Part shown: piece by piece, positions 63,812 through 64,000 of the stretch
How the letters are laid out: each line of letters starts with the position of its first letter
Position numbering within the stretch: the stretch's first letter is position 1
From: CAVZMO01 sp963776195
Lineage (GTDB): Bacteria; Nitrospirota; Thermodesulfovibrionia; Thermodesulfovibrionales; SM23-35
Reading direction: 5' to 3'
Assembly: GCA_963776195.1 (NCBI GenBank)
Contig: CAVZMO010000024.1
Span: 106,708-170,707, forward strand
DNA: 64,000 bases
Notes under the pieces: model-generated
Told to the model about the DNA's origin: nothing
What the model saw: only the letters and a program-made list of their open reading frames with translations
Databases searched by the model: none
Position numbers and translations under genes: made by a program

Positions 63812-64000
63812 GGAAAGACGATCAAGCTGTTGGATTGCACCTTTTTCGTTACGGAAAATATTTCAACCACAATCATTCTTTTTTTGTCTCATCTTCGTTT
63901 TGCGCCATTGTAGGTGCATGTCTCACCCCTGTCAGATAATAGGGCATGATAATTTTCTGAAGAAAGGAATATTTTATTATCTTTTACAGAAATACTCCTC

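Noticed and set aside
63895..64000. Minus-strand frame running off the window end
   Set aside because: About 35 codons without a recognisable motif; could be the tail of a gene beyond the window but cannot be supported.
1..64000. CRISPR array, integrated phage or replication origin
   Set aside because: No regularly spaced direct repeats, no phage structural or integrase genes beyond S74 domains, and no DnaA-box cluster were seen.

Overview
The window is a 64 kb piece of a Gram-negative bacterial chromosome of moderate GC. An outer-membrane secretin (GspD), TolC/MacA/MacB, several signal peptides and ArnC- and LegB-like sugar genes point to a diderm. The gene blocks tRNA-Ser/SRP RNA/dnaX/ybaB and larB/TPP riboswitch/thiSGECD, together with many short palindromic repeats, resemble Nitrospirota (Thermodesulfovibrionia-like) or deltaproteobacterial genomes. 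This placement is inferred from gene content only.

Layout. 1-1.5 kb: the promoter-proximal end of a polysaccharide locus (winged-helix regulator, a stub of an RfaH/NusG-like antiterminator, an ABC-2 exporter permease). 1.8-6.6 kb: secreted proteins, two of them with phage-tail-type S74 autoprocessing domains, plus a matrixin-like metalloprotease. 7-14.5 kb: glycosyltransferases, a decayed GtrII-type glucosyltransferase, a dead transposon and an FkbM methyltransferase. 14.6-16 kb: a GC-rich amino-acid permease that looks acquired. 16-26 kb: a nine-gene minus-strand operon coupling two radical-SAM enzymes, a methyltransferase and an EamA transporter to a complete MacA-MacB-TolC export system. 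27-31.6 kb: an overlapping operon that appears to make a nucleotide sugar, load it on a lipid carrier and flip it. 32-40 kb: further glycosyltransferases and methyltransferases, some with coiled-coil repeats. 40.2-42.3 kb: gspD. 42.6-53.1 kb: gatA, gatB, tRNA-Ser, SRP RNA, dnaX, ybaB, an HNH gene, tilS, gltX and glnS. 53.2-58.9 kb: gpsA, larB and a TPP-riboswitch thiamin operon. 59-64 kb: a VapBC-type module, a nitroreductase, DNA polymerase IV, an orphan Mrr-like nuclease and a secreted helical protein.

Two themes cut across the window. First, many reading frames are interrupted by single-base indels, densest in gspD, gatA, gatB, gltX and glnS. Because most of these are housekeeping genes, assembly or sequencing error is the first explanation to exclude. 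The GtrII copy and the transposase instead carry large internal deletions and look truly dead. Second, inverted-repeat elements of about 75-280 bp recur in the gaps, and repeat-like DNA has been absorbed into at least three coding regions (a methyltransferase N-terminus, the DnaX C-terminus and the ThiE N-terminus).

The strongest candidate for an undescribed system is the 16-26 kb operon: a HydE/BioB-like radical-SAM enzyme, an exported methyltransferase, a HemW-like radical-SAM protein and a HAD phosphatase in one transcription unit with a tripartite exporter. This suggests synthesis and secretion of an unknown small molecule.
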